64,000 bases of DNA from Maratus speciosus (GCA_963932465.1 OZ010786.1:533451073-533515072), one strand, 5' to 3'. Shown: positions 1 to 12,625, numbered from the stretch's first letter. Program-made: numbers and translations. Notes: generated by a model from the letters alone, not told the origin.

Positions 1-222
1 GCGAATGTTTATATCTTTTTTCATTTAAAAGTTATAACAAATAAAAAAATATCGTCTTATTAATTAAAAACACTAGCCGCCCTTGGCGACCAGTTTGGTC
101 TCCGTTAGATGTGTGCTAAGCATTGTACCATGTTACTTTTATCCAAAATTTCATTTACTTTCTCAATATTTCGCCAAATCAGAAGTTTCTAGTAGAGGAA
201 TCAAGAACTCCGTATTTTTATG
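1..222. other. left-edge AT-rich sequence with dispersed-repeat fragment
   Basis: No gene is visible. Bases about 109-165 (GCTAAGCATTGTACCATG and following) recur with few changes at 54559-54605, and a reverse-complement version lies near 4726-4760, so this is part of a dispersed repeat family. The last eight bases, TTTTTATG at 215-222, are the left target-site duplication of the MITE that follows. Confidence 0.5.
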
Positions 223-517
223 AATACTGCTTGATTATCCCGTCGACAAAAAATATATCTCCAAACTATAAGATTAAATATCAATAATGGTTGATCGTAA
301 ATTTCATATTCGCTTGTTTTTATGCAAGTTACACCTGTTTACGTCATCAAGTTATTTTTATTTCGACGGTTTATTTGTATTTTTATTTATCTTATGCTAA
401 TTTATTTGTTCTTTCGCTATTTAAAATAAAAATTATGTCAATTTGTATAATTTGGCGAGTGGTTTGGCGATTTATATAATTTGGCGAAATTGGTTGACGG
501 TATAACTAAGTAGTGCC
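223..517. mobile_element. 295-bp MITE with about 25-bp inverted ends and 8-bp target duplication
   Basis: The left end (ATACTGCTTGATTATCCCGT...) and the reverse complement of the right end (GGCACTACTTAGTTATACCG...) match over about 25 bp with few mismatches. TTTTTATG occurs directly outside both ends (215-222 and 518-525). The interior is noncoding and contains short TTTGGCG motifs. An 8-bp duplication is typical of hAT and also of Merlin-type transposons; I cannot choose between them. Related copies are at about 4030-4313 and, reversed, at 55060-55188. No transposase is encoded, so it must have been mobilised in trans. Confidence 0.7.
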
Positions 518-525
518 TTTTTATG

Positions 526-2972
526 CTAGACGGACGCAAGTGATAAATCATCAAACATTGTCTTTCCAATCGCAGTTTTTCATATGTCATTAAATTCATC
601 TAAAATATAATAATTTCACTCATTTTATTTAAAATACATAATTTTAATTTGAAATTCGCGAGTTTCACTTTCCTTTCCCTTTTTTAAGAAAAAGAAAAGA
701 AAAATAATAAATAATACCAAAAACCATGACTTTTAATTTCAATATCAAAGCATTGTTTTAATTCACCACGCGAAAAATAAAAAATGTAAAATATGGTCAC
801 CTGGCAAATAAAAAGCGAAGTTGTCAGCCCGGGACTATTGATGACAGTCACATGACATAGGCTATTATTACAGAGATTGATAAAAAATATACACACACAC
901 ACATATATATATATATAGATTTCTTTGACATTTTATTTGTTGAGTTCATTGTGCAAACAAAAGAAAAAAATAATTACAAAAATAACACATATGCGGAAGT
1001 GCTAAAAGCAAATATAAAAGTGGTAAAAGCTTAGTCGTTCTTTTTATCTTGTATTTTTGTTTTGCACGGCACAAATTGTAGTAAAGGGGTTGTTTTTCCC
1101 CTAAGAAAAAATAAGCTTTCTATTGAATCAATCCATTACTTATAAAGTGACGTTTTGTTTTTCTTACGCTAATATTTTCATCATAGGCAAATGTATCTTC
1201 GTTAAATAAATAGTCAAACAATCTCAGAGGGAATATTTTAGCGATAATGTTTACTAGAAATATTGACACAGAATATGAATGTTAGGATAATGTGTATCAG
1301 AATTCCTAAAATTGTTTTCAGATAAACGATCTGTATTGCTTTATCAGTGGTTTTTAAAAATCCATTTTTTGTAGAAACACATACAATTACTCCTAAATGT
1401 ACAAAAATAAACAACAGTAAGAAAAAGTACCATATAATGTGTTACATAAACGCATAAATTTAACGATTATTATTATAAATTTGTTTTTATCATAATTATC
1501 TTTATCCTCGACAATTGACTGAAAATCGTTTATTTTATTTAATCCAATAAAATTGCTTTTAAAGAAACATTCCTAGTAACATGTTACTGTTTTTAAAATA
1601 ATACTTTCGAGATTAAAACTTTTAACGAGAAAATATGCTAGAAAAAAGCAAAAAGTTTAAGTATTTGTTTAAGATTTTAAAATTTGAACTACTCAAATAG
1701 GCCCAAAAATCACAATGCATTCATAGTATAAAACACTGATAAAATTTTTGTATTATCAATCAATTCTTGAATTTCATATCTTCCAATACAATTGTTATAC
1801 AAAATCAGAGTTATACAAATTATTACACCCTGTACGATAGTACGTTTTCTGATCAGAGTAATGATGGATATCATCGAATGCTAAATGCAATATTACGTAC
1901 GCGTATAAAATTTTGAAACAAAAACTTAACACAATTTTTTAATAAGGTGAAATAAGTACGTAAAAAGTATGTTAATGATACATGCAGAAGTATTTAGGCG
2001 AAAATCTCTTATTTTCGCTTTCAGTAATGCATCTTCATTAAATACGTTATTATTCACATATACTTAATAATAGTGCAGAGGCACACGTCATAATATGTCA
2101 TAGAAGATAACTATGTCGAAAAATGAATGTATGCTAATGAGTAAGATTGACTCTCAGTTTCTCTTTTCAATAGAAGTTTGTGATTTCAGTACGTTTACTA
2201 TTTTTCAAAATCTGAACGTACTAACAATACAGTGAAAACAATATTAATTCTTGAAATATGAATTTATATCAGTATCATATATTTGTTGATATCGTATCAT
2301 ATATAAATAAATAAATAAATATATATATATATATTATGAATGCAATCACATTCAATAATGCTCATGCTATTCATTAAACAAACAAGTATTATTTAAAATA
2401 AATATATATGTATATTCATCTTCAGAAGAAAGCATCGAATCACTGAAAATAGTTTTCACAGTTTCAAAACTTTCGAATTTTTGAAAATCAGGATTCTATA
2501 ACAGACATATGATAACATATTTCATTCCCATCGGGAATAATATATTTTACCGTTGTTTTACAGCAGATGAAATTGTGCGAGTCTGTTCAGAAAAAGATTA
2601 CTGCTTTCGAGAATTTTATTACATTAAAATCTAAAAATGTTTACATTGCAAATAAAATATTGTATTTCTTTATTGCTTGCTTTTAATTATCTATCATATT
2701 CAGTACAAATTTCATACATTACAGTTGTAGTTAATTATTCATTACAATGATAAACGTCTAGGTTTTTAAAAATAAATCATTACTCATAAATTGTAGAAGT
2801 TATTATAGCTTTAAATATTTAACTATCGGGATTATTGTGAGCAGGACTTAATTGAGGTAAGAAAATGCAATATTGAATTGAACATTAATTAATAAAAACA
2901 TTATAACTTTTTTTATTCATTTGAAAATTATTTAACTTTCATTGCCTTTGATTGTCAGAATTAAATATCGTT
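526..2972. other. AT-rich noncoding stretch with short microsatellites
   Basis: No coding similarity recognised on either strand. It contains an (AC)n(AT)n tract at about 888-918 and an (ATAA)n(AT)n tract at about 2301-2335. Otherwise unstructured. Confidence 0.5.
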
Positions 2973-2998
2973 TATATATATATATATATATATATATA
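2973..2998. repeat. (TA)13 microsatellite
   Basis: Thirteen uninterrupted TA units, ending directly at the CTAGAGGACTCTG head of the next repeat. Confidence 0.95.
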
Positions 2999-3260
2999 CT
3001 AGAGGACTCTGCCCCCCGCAAGCTACGCTTGCCAATCCCCGTTCAGACACCGCAGAATCTAAAAACATGCTAATCTGATCGGTTTAAAAAATATTATAGA
3101 AGATTGAATTATACTGAAAAAATCTCCATGTAAACAGGTTTCCATTCAATTTTCTTTGATTTCAAAAATTTAAGGCCGAATCAGTTGCTGTTAAGACATC
3201 CAATGGTTATTTTCGTGTTTGATTAAAGAGGATCAGTTAAACGTTTGAAAAGAAGCTAAA
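2999..3260. repeat. dispersed-element head, CTAGAGGACTCTGCCCCCCG
   Basis: An abrupt GC-rich head (about 2999-3055) follows the TA tract and then grades into AT-rich sequence. Its layout resembles the other 'TACTAGC...CGC' head at 12664, where a CTAG-containing start leads into a GC-rich hairpin-like segment. I could not find a matching 3' end, so the right boundary is a guess. It is noncoding. Confidence 0.35.
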
Positions 3261-3540
3261 AACAAAAGGAATTAAGTGTACAGAGTCTTTGTCTCCCGGT
3301 ATTTTAAAACAATTTCTATAACAATAGCCTAAGTCATGTGTCTATCATCAAGAGTTCCGTCGAACCACTGCGCTTTTTATATTCCTGGTGTCATTTTGGT
3401 ACTTTAATATTAGCCAGGTACAGGTGATAAGTCGCCAAATATTATTCTATCGCCATCATTTCATCTATATTATAATAGTCCAAGTCATGTAACTTCCATA
3501 AATAAATACGCTCTGATCCCTTCGCTTTTCATATGAAAGT

Positions 3541-3790
3541 TTGGCCCAGATATAATATTGCCTCATATTGGCGCGATGTTTTTCCGACGCTAATTTGGGG
3601 AAAAGATCAACAGCATAAACAACAACATCCGGCTTATCAAATCAAGCAAAATAACGATACTATGGCGCCAGTTAATTACCCGTTGCGTATATGACATTGG
3701 CGTCAGAAAAAAATAGCGCCACTATGGGACGGTATGTGGCATCTGTGCCGAAATTTTTCCATTTCGATAAATATATATATATATATATAT
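3541..3790 (+). repeat. dispersed repeat copy with TTGGCG motifs
   Basis: The segment with ATATTGGCGCGATG, AACATCCGGCTTATC, TGGCGCCAGTTAATTACC and GACATTGGCGTCA is matched in reverse complement at 54640-54850 and in part, same strand, at 4520-4620. This makes a three-copy family inside the window. It is noncoding and ends in a short (AT)n tract at about 3772-3790. Confidence 0.6.
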
Positions 3791-4029
3791 TTTCGGATAA
3801 TACTTCATAAAAGCATTGTCGCAAACAATTCTTGGTACTGTTACGCTAGCCGGGTGCAAATCTCGTCAATAACTATTTTTCAACTCGCCAGTTAGCAATT
3901 TTTTTTTCCCGAGTGGTAAATTAAAACATTGCTTTGAAGTTGAAATTAAATGTCATCGTTTGTTACATAATTTAATATTTGGCCAGATGACATATACGCA
4001 CGCGGTTTGGCGTGATTTTTTTAACGAAA

Positions 4030-4313
4030 ATTTGGCGAAAAACAACAAAAATCTATCACCAAACTATAAGATTAAATGCCAATAATGGTTGATAAATGTC
4101 ACATTCACATGACTTTAAGCAAGTTACACGTCTTTACGTCATCAAGTGATTTTAATTTCAACGTTTTATTTGTATATTTATTAATGTTATACTATTTTCT
4201 ATGTTCTTTCGTTATTTAAAATGAAAATTACGTCAATTTGTATAATTTGGCGAGTGGTTTGGCGATTTATATAATTTGGCGAAATGGGTCGATGGGATAA
4301 CTAAGTAGTACCG
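4030..4313. mobile_element. second copy of the 8-bp-TSD MITE family, left end lost
   Basis: From CCAAACTATAAGATTAAATG (about 4060) to GATAACTAAGTAGTACC (4313) it follows the 223-517 element closely, including the TTTGGCGAGTGGTTTGGCG block. The right inverted end is present; no matching left inverted end is visible, so the copy is truncated or fused to the upstream repeat. Confidence 0.6.
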
Positions 4314-4394
4314 TATTTTTTAATTATTTTCTATTATTTTTTATTTTTAAAGGAAAAAAAAAACAAAAAAATAATTAACTATAGAACAAAACAA

Positions 4395-4520
4395 TTTATG
4401 TAATTTAAAAAAAGAAAATTTAATAAACACTTAATTAATTTGTTATTTGTTATTTATTATTTGTTATTTGTTATTTATTAAACACTTAATTAATTGTTAT
4501 TTAATAAACACTTATTATTA
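4395..4520. repeat. degenerate minisatellite of TTGTTATTTATTA / AACACTTAATTAA units
   Basis: The words TTATTTGTTATTTATTA and AAACACTTAATTAATT alternate several times, apparently by local slippage. Noncoding. Confidence 0.7.
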
Positions 4521-4795
4521 AATAAACAACAATAGCCGGGTTACCATATCAACCAAAATAAAATTATTATGGCGCCAATTAGGTGCCCCGGTGCGTATTG
4601 ACATCTGTGCCTAATATTTTTCTTTTCATTTCGTTTAAAAAAAATAAAGAAGTGAAAGCCATTTATTTTAAATGTTTCTGTTTGTATTATATAAAATGTT
4701 AATGAAATACAAATTGAAGTATGAATAAAAGTAACATGATGCATTACAGGCATAACAGGCCAAACTTCTCGCCAAATTAGTTTAAATTAGTAAAC
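4520..4795 (+). repeat. partial copy of the TTGGCG dispersed repeat
   Basis: AATAGCCGGGTTACCATATC, TATGGCGCCAATTAGG and ACATCTGTGCC match the 54640-54850 copy in reverse complement and the 3541-3790 copy in part. Its right portion (4726-4790) is the reverse complement of the GTACCATGTTACTTTTAT repeat seen at 113-165, so the family ends carry that word. Confidence 0.5.
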
Positions 4796-5325
4796 TTTTC
4801 TAAAATCTGAAGAAAAAAATATCTGTTTGATTAAAATTTGAGTTGCCATCATTAGAAAAATGTATATAAAATTAGAAAAAAATTAATACTTCGAAAAGTA
4901 ATTCTAATTTAAAAATTATAATCCCAGTTTTGAAATCTGTGGATCAATATTGATTTTTGGTGTTAATTTCATCGCAAAGTATTCTATATTTTAGGAGAAA
5001 TCGCCGTGAAACATAATCAGTTGTTTAATCAGTCGATTCAAAGAATCGTTACATTTCAGCCGTTTCATATATTCGTTTCATTAGGATTTTATATATATAG
5101 GGTAGATTCAATTATTTTAAATTATTTTACGTTACGTTTATTGCTCATAATGACAATATTTAAATGGAAATCATCTAAAATCAATTAACTGTTTTTTTTT
5201 TTTTTTTTTTTTTTAAATCAACGTAATGGATCGCAGTTAATGCAATAAAAAAATAACACATTAATTATCATAAAATTTATGGTAATATAATATATATATA
5301 TTGAATAATAATATAAATATATATA

Positions 5326-5363
<38 letters not shown>

Positions 5364-6179
5364 AATTATTTATCGTGTAAGACATTGCGCAAACATAATG
5401 CATGGGTAAAATATTAAACCTTCAAAATTAAAACTATTTTTAAGAATAATCCTACAAAAGATTTTAGTGCTTTGAATTTGTATATCATGTTAAATATATT
5501 TCCACAGTTCGAAGTACCGCAATATTTAAACAAAACTGAACTTGGACAAGAATGACTGACCGTAACAATACATGTTAAAACTGGGAAGAAGAAGTTAGAG
5601 CTGGTTAGAATATGCTTTGAGAAGTTACATTGCCAGGCATGCCTCTTGTTTTAATGAATTTCTGACATTAAGTACCGTTCTAATGGGTAACACATGGAGT
5701 AAGAGGTAAGCATTAAGTTTTGTTTTAAAATTGGATTACTGCTACGGAAACTTACTACTTGATGTAAGTAGTATATGGCGATAATGCACTATCTCGTGTA
5801 GGTAGTTTTAAATGGCTAACTTAGATTTTGTGATAGTCTTAAGGAGCTGAGATACGACATGCTCACGGGACATACCAAATTCGTTCGAATATCATTAATG
5901 ATCGGGAAGGTTAGATAACATTTGTAAGCTATTCGGGCGATGAACCTGAAAATGATGAAGAGGTCTTGAATATTAACCGAGAAAAAAAAAAGCCTAAATA
6001 AAGACAGAACTTTTGGGGAAAATTAAACTCAATTCTCTGTTTGCGGCACAATTTTTAATAGATTTGTAAAAACGAAGCCAGACAGATACTTACAGGGAAT
6101 CAATCAACCACTTTTGCAAACCAGAAATTTCTGGATTCAATTGTGACAGGGAACGAAACCTAGACCCTTTAAAGTCACG
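4796..6179. other. noncoding stretch with poly-T and AT tracts
   Basis: Holds a 23-base T run at 5192-5214 and an (AT)n tract at about 5290-5361. From about 5500 the base composition is less extreme and short open patches appear (for example SGDEPENDEEV on the plus strand near 5935). They are too short and broken to name. This may be an extension of the decayed mariner that follows. Confidence 0.4.
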
Positions 6180-6400
6180 GAAAACAAAACTACAGAGTCT
6201 GTGAATGCCAACGAACGGTGGTTTTCATTACCATCGAGAAACCGCAAGGTCTGATTTGAAAAGTAAAGCATTGATCCCCACTTTTGTTGATTGGATTGAC
6301 GTCATTCACGAGAACTTTGTTCCACCCAGACAAACAGTCAACATTGAGTACTACTAGGCGCTTTTGAAAAGCCTTAATATGGTTCCAGATTTATCAAAAG
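6180..6400 (+). pseudogene. mariner transposase relic, central fragment
   Basis: On the plus strand from about 6247 a patch reads RSDLKSKALIPTFVDW, then VIHENFVPPRQTVN, then IEYY followed by a stop. The H-x-x-FVPPGQTVN-x-x-(F/Y)Y block is the conserved mariner segment between the first and second catalytic aspartates, where transposases read 'G(I/V)VH.EFVPPGQTVN'. Stops and frameshifts on both sides show it is long dead. I could not identify either inverted end or either catalytic aspartate. The family call rests on this single block. Confidence 0.5.
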
Positions 6401-7565
6401 TAGAGTTGCTTCTTCTCCAAATTAAAAAAAAAAAAAAAGCCGGAGAGGACACAAATTTGATAATATCGTGGACATCATAAAGGACGTGGCAGCCAAACAT
6501 GTAAAGATACACATAGGATTATAAAGTACTTTTGCATATCTTGTAAAAAAGCTGCTGTAAGAGTGTGTCTTTTGATAGTAACTCTTTGAAAGTTGTTAAA
6601 CGGTTTGTGAGAAATGCGTCTTGCATTTGTTAAATTTTCCAGTATCGTTTAATTATTCTTGCGCAATTATATTTTTCTATATCATTAAAACATTATAAAT
6701 TATTTTTTTATTATTAATTTATCCAGGACAGCTAAAGAAGCTTCTTTCGAAAGGTCTAGTAAATGTGAGTGATCTATGGTTTGCATTAAATAATTTACTG
6801 TAATTTATTTTTCTTCTGAACTTGATATTTTTATTATATATTTAATATTCTTTTCTGTATGCATATTTAATTTTTAACTATTGTCTTATATTTAATTATC
6901 CAAACTATATGCGTAAATATCCTTAAAATATTTTTTTTTCTCTTGCTATCTTTGTGTTTATATTGCAGATATTTTCTTCAAATATTAAAATATAGTCGTA
7001 AAAATGAATGTGTGAATATAATTTTGAAAATAATAATAAAAACTTAATCAAAGCATTCTTTCTGTAATATTATTAGATTAAAATAACATGCTGAAAACAA
7101 GCATTAACTAAAGGAGATATTTGATCAATTCAAACACAGTCATATAATACATTGAAACATTAAACATATTGTAGGATTAAAGTGATTAAACAAGTAATCT
7201 ATGGAATTTCATTTAATACGTAATTGTAATTAAGTTTCCATTATTTTAAATTTTCTGCAATTTTGACTTTCTAGAATATAAAAAAGAAAATAGTTCCATT
7301 ATGTAGTAAATGTTAAAGGAATTTAAATACTATGAAGTAAAACTTTATCTTTGAAGCAAAAGAATTTATGTATGATGCTGCTTAAGAAAAATCATAGAAA
7401 AAAAGGAAAATATTAAAAAGACAAAATACCCTTAATTTCCTTATAATACTACAAAGTTATTTATGTTTTCTTTACACTTTCACCACATCATGTCACAGAA
7501 AAAAAAATTATCAATCGATATAAGATAGCATCGGTTAAAATCCTTAAAACAATAATTTTATTATG
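6401..7565. other. AT-rich noncoding stretch
   Basis: No gene seen. The part at about 6880-6990 (ATCCAAACTATATGCG... to GCAGATATTTTCTTCAAAT) recurs, diverged, at about 8560-8660, as part of the broad direct duplication described below. Confidence 0.45.
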
Positions 7566-7866
7566 CAAAATAGAGGTTGCAATCCCATGTATACTTCATA
7601 AATTTAAAGATTATGATAAAATGAAAACACATCAATAATATAAAACTCAAAGTTTCAGTTTAACCTTCAAAACCATCTTCAGGTGTAAAATTTTCTAAAA
7701 ACACAAAGCAGCAGGAAATAATTTTGTTTTTAGAAAATTTTACTCCAGAAGTTGGTTCTGAATATTAAACCTAAACGTTGAGATAAATATTATTCATGTG
7801 TTTTTACTTTTACATAATCTTTAAATTTATTTATAAAGTATACATTGGATAGCAACCTCTATTTTG
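7566..7866. mobile_element. 301-bp foldback MITE
   Basis: The first and last 15 bases are exact inverted copies (CAAAATAGAGGTTGC at 7566-7580). The pairing continues, with mismatches, for about 145 bases to a centre near 7715 around AAATTTTCTAAAAACA / TGTTTTTAGAAAATTTTA. It is noncoding. A half-end with a related word (CAAAATCGAGGTT) lies at about 9239. No clear target duplication is seen. The arm contains a CCATCTTCAGG word, discussed in the findings. Confidence 0.75.
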
Positions 7867-7904
7867 ATTTGTATTTATTTTACAGCATAAAGTTCTTAAT
7901 TATT

Positions 7905-9235
7905 AGATTTCTTTTATTTCTAAATTGAAACTTAAAAAAAAATCCAATATTTAGATTTTTGGTTAAAAAGCATTCTGAAAGAAATACACAATTTTCGCGT
8001 TCTTGAAATAAGAGATTCTTTTAAAGATTCAGAAAAGAGGTTTATCTATTTTCAAAAGTGCATATTCCATTTATTCATTCTACTGCTTGGAATTCTTATC
8101 TCAGGAAATATACTCTTCTTTGTAACTCGTTTTGACTATTTAAAATTTCTAAATATATACGTTAGAAAAGCAATTTTATATTAAGAATTTAATTTTCTGT
8201 ACAATCTAATTTCTAAAAAAAAAAGTTAATATATATATAAAGGATAATTTTCTATTTCACTAGTTCTAGCTACTGCATCCTTTTCTAAAATGATAATGAA
8301 ATAGAATTAAATTAAATAGAATTATGCATGAGGACGATATAAGATAAATTAAAAATTTGTACAATTATAAAAGTACGCTCTCGTATGTAAATATTAAAAA
8401 GTATATATTCCTCCATAAACATAAATTTCTTCAGAATTGTGTGTTAAAATTTATTAATGATTCTAAATGGATCATTTAATCATTTTCTATAATAGCGATT
8501 TTATAGCATTCGGTTTATTTATTTATTTATTTATTTTTACAGCTTTTTTATGTTTAAGTATCCAAACTATACATAAATATCAGTAAAAAAAAACAGATAT
8601 TTTCTTTTTTATTCCTTTCTCTTGTATGTGTAATACAGATGTTTTCTTCAAATGTTAGATCACACACACACAGAAAAAAAAAAACAACTAGCGATGTGAG
8701 TTATCACAGCATAAAATGATTAAAACAATGCTTTTATAACTAAATTTGAAAAAAGCCATTTTTTATATTCTTAGATTCAAAGATATTCTGAAAGAATTAT
8801 TATTCGCGTATTTGAGATAAAGAAAAATAAGTTTACTTAACTTCAAAAATGCATATTCAATTTATTCATTGTGCGTCTTATAATTCTTATCTCAGGCAGT
8901 TTTTAACTTGTTTTGCCTATTTACAACTTCCAAATACATATTTTAGAAAAATAACCTTATCTTATAAATTTAATTTTCTGCACAATCTCGTTTAAAAAAA
9001 AAGTTAATATTCATATAAAGTATAATTTTCTTTTTCAGAAATTTTAGCAACTACATTCTTATCTAAAATGACAGTAAAACAGTATTAAAATAAATAAAAT
9101 TATGCATGAGGACAAAAGAATTAATTTTTTTTAATGTAAAATTATCCTTTCCTTTGCAAGTCTTAAAAAGAGTACATCTTCGATAACTATAAATTTCATG
9201 AGAATTGTGTGTTAAAATTTATTAAGGATTCTGTA
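7905..9235 (+). repeat. diverged tandem duplication, about 0.75-kb offset
   Basis: The segment with GCATATTCCATTTATTCATT, ATTCTTATCTCAGG, GTTAATAT, AAAATGA, ATTATGCATGAGGAC and GAATTGTGTGTTAAAATTTATTAA (about 8050-8465) is repeated in the same order at about 8840-9235. A (TTTA)n tract at 8513-8536 lies between the copies. Neither copy encodes anything recognisable. Confidence 0.65.
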
Positions 9236-11945
9236 ATACAAAATCGAGGTTATTATTTTTGGATTTCAAAATATTACGTGAAAAACAGGGTGACGGAACA
9301 AATCGTAGTAATTTGAAATGTTAGATAAATTAGCACGAAACACAGCAATATTACTAGAAGAGACAAGATAAAACCATTCAAAAAGATCTACCAAAAAAGC
9401 TTAAATAGCAAAATGTTATTATTTTGAAGAAATACATAGTTGCGGAAAATATATTATGCTGAATGTGCTTTTCCTTACATAATACATAAGATTAAATATA
9501 TTGTAATATGTTTTTGTGTTTAAGGATTTAAAAGTTTTTTCTAAAATATATAAATATGAAACATTACGATCCAATTCTCGTGCAATATCACATGTATTTT
9601 TACTAAAAATGTAAATAATGAACAACCTACATCTATTCATTCAGTGATATTGATTTCTAAAGTTTATTTTATATTATATGATGAGTAGTACACTGTAAGC
9701 GTTTACAGTACAAATTGTCGAGTCATTCAACCATTATTACAAGAAACGCTTAATTAAATGTAATCTATTTCTATTCCGACAAATAGTCAAATTATAGTTA
9801 TCCCTAAAACTGTTGGCAGTCTTGAAAGATTGCTGCAATTGTTTACATTGTAGAAAACATAAACGTTAAACCATCATTTGTATCCGAAATTATTTGCAAA
9901 ATAATATGTGTCTTTAAGTGTTAATGTCTCAGCTAATTAACGATATTTTTTTTTTCGAAAATCGTTAGCAATGTTCCTCTTATACTTTTGCGACGATACA
10001 TACCTCCAGCGCTAATCAACTGTTTTTCTGAACACCCTTTAATCGAAATTTGTGTGTAACGGAAACTGCAATTTTTTCAAAACCTATGTGACCTAGGGTT
10101 TTACTGCAAGGTTTACATTAACTTCTACTACCTGTAATTTTTTTTATAGATTTAGCTTCAACATATTCGGAAATAGAAGTATGGTGGGGGGGGGGCATAT
10201 TTTTTCATTTTATTTTCTATGGTATCTCTGAAATTTTAATACGTAAAATCGAAATAAATGTATTTTTTTTAGTTGGGCGTTAGGAAAGCTTTCCCACGAT
10301 ATCCCCCTACGATATATTAAAAAAAAAAAAATAAAATAAAAAAAAATAAAAAAAAAAAAGATATTTTTTTTTTCAAGTAATTTAATTGCCCCTCTACATT
10401 TTTTTCTAAATATATTTGTGAATGGTTAACAATCTATAAACATGTGGGTGAATAGACTTTATTACTTCAACCAATTTGAACTTTTTTCCCTCCATAGTTT
10501 ATGGGTAAAATGGCTGTGACAGACGTACAGGAATGAACTTATAATGGTTCCATTTTTATGTTTTAAGTACGGTAGCCTATAAAGGTTACTTTTGTGTCCC
10601 AAGCAACTTAAAGCATCACCGTTTTGTAGCGAAGGTCAACAAAAAGTACAAAAAAAAAAGAAAAAATCATATACCAAGCATAGATTATGAAACACTTTCC
10701 ATTTTTTTTTTTTTTGACAAATTTCGCTGTTTAATAAAGTAAAAATGGTAAATACGTATAACTGATTAATAGAGGTAAACAATTTAGAAAACCCATAACT
10801 CATTTGAAAACAACATTTTAGCAATTACTGTTCATATACTGAGAAATACTCCAATTATTTTCTGCAACGTTGAATTTGATCTATAGGTACATATAGTCTA
10901 CATTTCATACTTCAATTTAACAAGATACGTTAAAAATCCACATTCAGAAATTCTCCACCAATAGTGGGAAACGTAGTTGAATTCTTTTGTATAGCCCTGT
11001 ATGTTAAACATATTTTTTACACGCCACATATTAAGCTAAAATTTAATTCAGATGAAAAAAACACACAAAACACTTTCTGAAATTACTATTTATTTGAGAC
11101 CATGTATCCACTTCCTTTATAATACAGAAATGTTTTTTTTTTCCTTCAACAAGCATCTCTATATACTAAATAGAGTTCAGCTTGAACAAAAAGACATAGA
11201 ATCCTCCTTTAAACAGTTTATGATCATACTCTTTGATTATTTTGAATTATTTTCCGTAGTACTGTATATAATCTGGTATTTATAAATATCACGCAGTATA
11301 CAAAACCTTCGTTAAAAACGCCTGTCAACCGAAAATCCACTACCAGCTTTCATCGCTACTTCGGATATAGCATTTCATCCGAAAACTTTTGTGTGCTTCT
11401 GTAAATGAACGATAAATACTATTTTAAAATTCTACATTAAGTACTTGTAGTAAACATCAGTGACGTACAAAAATTTCATTATATTTGAAATTTTGTAACC
11501 TTTGTCAAATACGCCGCAAACAGTTTTTCCCGTTTGTATCATTATGTAACAGAATTCATTTCTGTGTATGAACAATAATATTCTCCGACCCCAAATTCTA
11601 AACAATGCATTATTTGGAGCACGTCACAAATGCATATATATTTTATTATGTTTGAAGAGGTCAAGCATCAGCGTACTGCACTTGAAAGTTTTTTTTTTTT
11701 TGCTCACATTGACAATAACATAGCGGGATACGTTTGTCCGTCGATGTAAATTAACAATTAAAGCTACAAACCTTATTTTCAATAGAAATAGTTCTATAGT
11801 AAACTTCAATAATATAAAAAAAATTCAGTGCAATCCGAGTATATTTACGAGAGCTAGAAATCTGTCATATTGCAAGACAATCCGAAGTCAAAAATACTTC
11901 TCAATTATGTTGGAAAGTGTAAATAAACTTGCCTTTTATTTATTT
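9236..11945. other. AT-rich noncoding stretch with homopolymers
   Basis: No gene or RNA recognised. Holds a G run at about 10186-10195, an interrupted A-rich tract at about 10318-10365, and several T or A runs of 9-13 bases. Open frames here are short and low in complexity. Confidence 0.5.
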
Positions 11946-11954
11946 CTTTTTAAA

Positions 11955-12288
11955 CAGAATCAATATAAATGTATAAATAAATATCATATAGACATACATA
12001 CAATAAATCCAATTGACATGAAGAATTAGGCAGAGCCAGTAATCGATTCTGGCACCACAGCGTTTTAGGTTGTTGAGCCACTCCGGCCGACACCTGGGTC
12101 TGAAAATTTTCAGTAATAAACCATGTTGTGAAAAGTCATCAACCGTCAATCAGACAGCCTTGGATGACAGGACAACGATGAATAGATTTTACTATGACAC
12201 CGAACTACAATATGTAATATAATAAGACACACACACACAATACATATTAAAACACACATATACACATAAATAACGCCTGCTTTCAACT
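11955..12288 (-). repeat. SINE-bearing repeat, first tandem unit
   Basis: This unit matches the next one along its length: TCAGACAGCC, TGACAGGACA, TGAATAGATTTTA, ACACATATACACATAAATAACGCCTGC. The minus strand carries a decayed tRNA-like stretch (GGCCGGAGTGGCTCAAC...) in which box A has lost several bases relative to the second unit. Confidence 0.6.
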
Positions 12289-12289
12289 G

Positions 12290-12625
12290 TTAAAGGTACA
12301 TATAAATATTATACAGGCATAAATACAATAAATACAATAAACTCAACTGGAGTGAATTACTCAGAACCAGGAAAAGAACGTGGGACCACAGAGTTCTAGG
12401 CTGTTGTTCTACCACTGAGCCACTCCGGCCGATACCTGGGTCTGCAATTTTTCACTAATAAACTATGTTGCGGAAAGTCATAAGCCATCTATCAGACAGC
12501 TTTGGCTGACAGGACAGCTGTGAATAGATTTTAATATTACATCGATCTACAATATATAATATAATAAAATACACATACACAGTATATATTAAAACACACA
12601 CACATAAATAACGCCTGCATTTATA
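12290..12625 (-). repeat. SINE-bearing repeat, second tandem unit with tRNA-like promoter
   Basis: On the minus strand the unit contains a box A, TGGCTCAGTGG (plus positions 12412-12422), and about 31 bases further on a box-B-like CGTTCTTTTCC (12370-12380; consensus GGTTCGANNCC). This is the internal RNA polymerase III promoter layout of a tRNA-derived SINE. Simple CA/TA tracts lie toward 12550-12610. It is not a functional tRNA: no acceptor stem or clover-leaf can be drawn. The tandem arrangement suggests unequal exchange or insertion into a duplicated segment. Confidence 0.6.
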
